Assembly: GCA_903874585.1 (NCBI GenBank)
Contig: CAIQSY010000212.1
Span: forward strand, 1-6,858
Source: an uncultured Chlorobiaceae bacterium
GTDB lineage: Bacteria; Bacteroidota; Chlorobiia; Chlorobiales; Chlorobiaceae
Direction of reading: 5' to 3'
DNA: 6,858 nt
Position numbers and translations under genes: made by a program. Under the pieces are notes generated by a model, which was not told the DNA's origin, made no database searches, and was given only the letters and a program-made list of their open reading frames with translations. Below are positions 5,932 through 6,858 of this stretch, one piece after another (positions within the stretch are counted from its first letter, which is position 1; every line of letters starts with the position of its first letter).

Positions 5932-6858
5932 TTATTCAAAAAGATCAATCTGCCCTTCAGGCTCTTCAATTGGAAAATCAGGTTCACCATCTTCATCGCT
6001 TTTTGGCACTCTTGCCAGTGCAGAAATAATATCTCCAGGCATAAGCCGTATAAGCCTGACACCTGAAGTATTCCGTCCGGTTAAACGAATATCAGAAACA
6101 TGCTGACGATTGACGATACCGTTCACCGTAATGATAATTAAATCATCATCATCATTCACATCAAGCAAGCCAACAAGTGCACCAATTTTTTCGTGCGCTT
6201 TAAGGGTGATAACGCCACGAGCGCCTCGACGCGTTAAGCGATAATCCTCAACTCGACTGCGCTTGCCAAAACCATTATCAGTAACAGCCAGCAATGCCAT
6301 ATCGAAGCGTTTGGTCGTCACCATTGCAATACACTTTTCGCCATCATCAAGTGTAATGCCTTTCACGCCCATTGCCGTACGACCCATTGAGCGAATTTCA
6401 GCTTCAGGAAAACGCACAACAAACCCGGAACTCTTCGCAAGAATAATCTGATGCTCTCCATCCGTCAAGCGAGCATCAAGCAGTTCATCGTGCTCCTCAA
6501 TGGTAATGGCTGCAATCCCATTCTTTCTCGGATGTGAAAAATCTTCAAGTGAGGTTTTTTTCACGATACCGTTCGTTGTTGCCATCACAATGAAGCCCGG
6601 CTCATCAAAGTTCCTGATATTTATATATGCTCGGATTTTTTCCCCAGGCTGCAACTCCATGATGTTCGCCAGAGCCCTACCCCTTGCTGCTCGTCCAGCC
6701 TCAGGAATTTCATAGACTTTCAGCCAATGGCAACGTCCTCTGTTGGTAAAGAAAAGGATATAGTTGTGCGTAGAGGCAATAAACATGTGTTCGACAAAAT
6801 CATCATGCTTTGCCTGCGCTCCGGTAACGCCTTTGCCGCCACGTGCCTGACGGCGGTA
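5932..6858 (-). CDS. gyrA: GyrA, DNA gyrase subunit A (C-terminal domain, 5' part beyond window)
   Basis: Gyrase subunit A forms the DNA cleavage core with GyrB and introduces negative supercoils. The visible 308 codons are its DNA-wrapping beta-pinwheel. The frame is open to the right edge, so the Met at 6786 is internal. The GyrA box, diagnostic of gyrase rather than topoisomerase IV, reads QARGGKG (residues 4-10 counted from the window edge; bases 6829-6849). Pinwheel blade repeats follow, each with a beta-hairpin pattern such as ILFFTNRGRCHWLKVYEIP, IVMATTNGIVKKTSLEDF, IILAKSSGFVVRFPEAEI, LLAVTDNGFGKRSRVEDY and LIIITVNGIVNRQHVSDI. RLTRRGARGV and RLTGRNTSGVRLI link blades. The last 22 residues are strongly acidic (10 Asp/Glu) and end IDLFE. 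This gene leads the minus-strand group gyrA, CDGSH gene, pyrG. The cleavage-domain tyrosine and the quinolone-resistance region lie outside the window. Confidence 0.96.
   Translation of the reverse strand, partial: YRRQARGGKGVTGAQAKHDDFVEHMFIASTHNYILFFTNRGRCHWLKVYEIPEAGRAARGRALANIMELQPGEKIRAYINIRNFDEPGFIVMATTNGIVKKTSLEDFSHPRKNGIAAITIEEHDELLDARLTDGEHQIILAKSSGFVVRFPEAEIRSMGRTAMGVKGITLDDGEKCIAMVTTKRFDMALLAVTDNGFGKRSRVEDYRLTRRGARGVITLKAHEKIGALVGLLDVNDDDDLIIITVNGIVNRQHVSDIRLTGRNTSGVRLIRLMPGDIISALARVPKSDEDGEPDFPIEEPEGQIDLFE

Noticed and set aside
6139..6165. Short GAT trinucleotide run in gyrA encoding consecutive Asp residues
   Set aside because: Only about four units, inside a surface loop between pinwheel strands; too short to be a meaningful slippage tract.

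Overview
The window looks like ordinary chromosomal DNA of a green sulfur bacterium (Chlorobiaceae, Chlorobium/Pelodictyon type). This is inferred from the overall look of the CTP synthase, ScpB and GyrA proteins, the moderate GC content, and a large secreted helix-hairpin-helix/beta-barrel protein of a kind I associate with the Bacteroidetes/Chlorobi group. No species can be fixed without a database search. No mobile element, CRISPR array, tRNA or rRNA is visible, and no stretch over about 80 bases lacks a gene.

Left half, plus strand: the C-terminal half of hisA (histidine biosynthesis) is cut by the left edge. It is followed 18 bases later by scpB (chromosome condensation). The next gene is an rRNA pseudouridine synthase of the RluB type, which overlaps the end of scpB by 14 bases. 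After a strong imperfect inverted repeat comes a gene of about 2 kb for an exported protein. That protein has a signal peptide, a ComEA-like helix-hairpin-helix (HhH) region and a long beta-strand-rich domain ending in Phe, which suggests an outer-membrane beta-barrel. It is the least understood gene here.

Right half, minus strand (read right to left): the C-terminal part of gyrA, cut by the right edge, is followed by a 74-residue protein with two CDGSH iron-sulfur motifs and then by pyrG (CTP synthase). Gaps of 24 and 39 bases suggest a co-transcribed group. The two gene sets converge on a 78-base spacer (3886-3963) that contains only a weak hairpin and a short direct repeat.

Most genes are housekeeping: histidine and CTP synthesis, chromosome condensation, DNA supercoiling and ribosome modification. 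I see no convincing new multi-gene system. The items most worth following up are the HhH/beta-barrel protein and the hairpin that covers its likely start codon.
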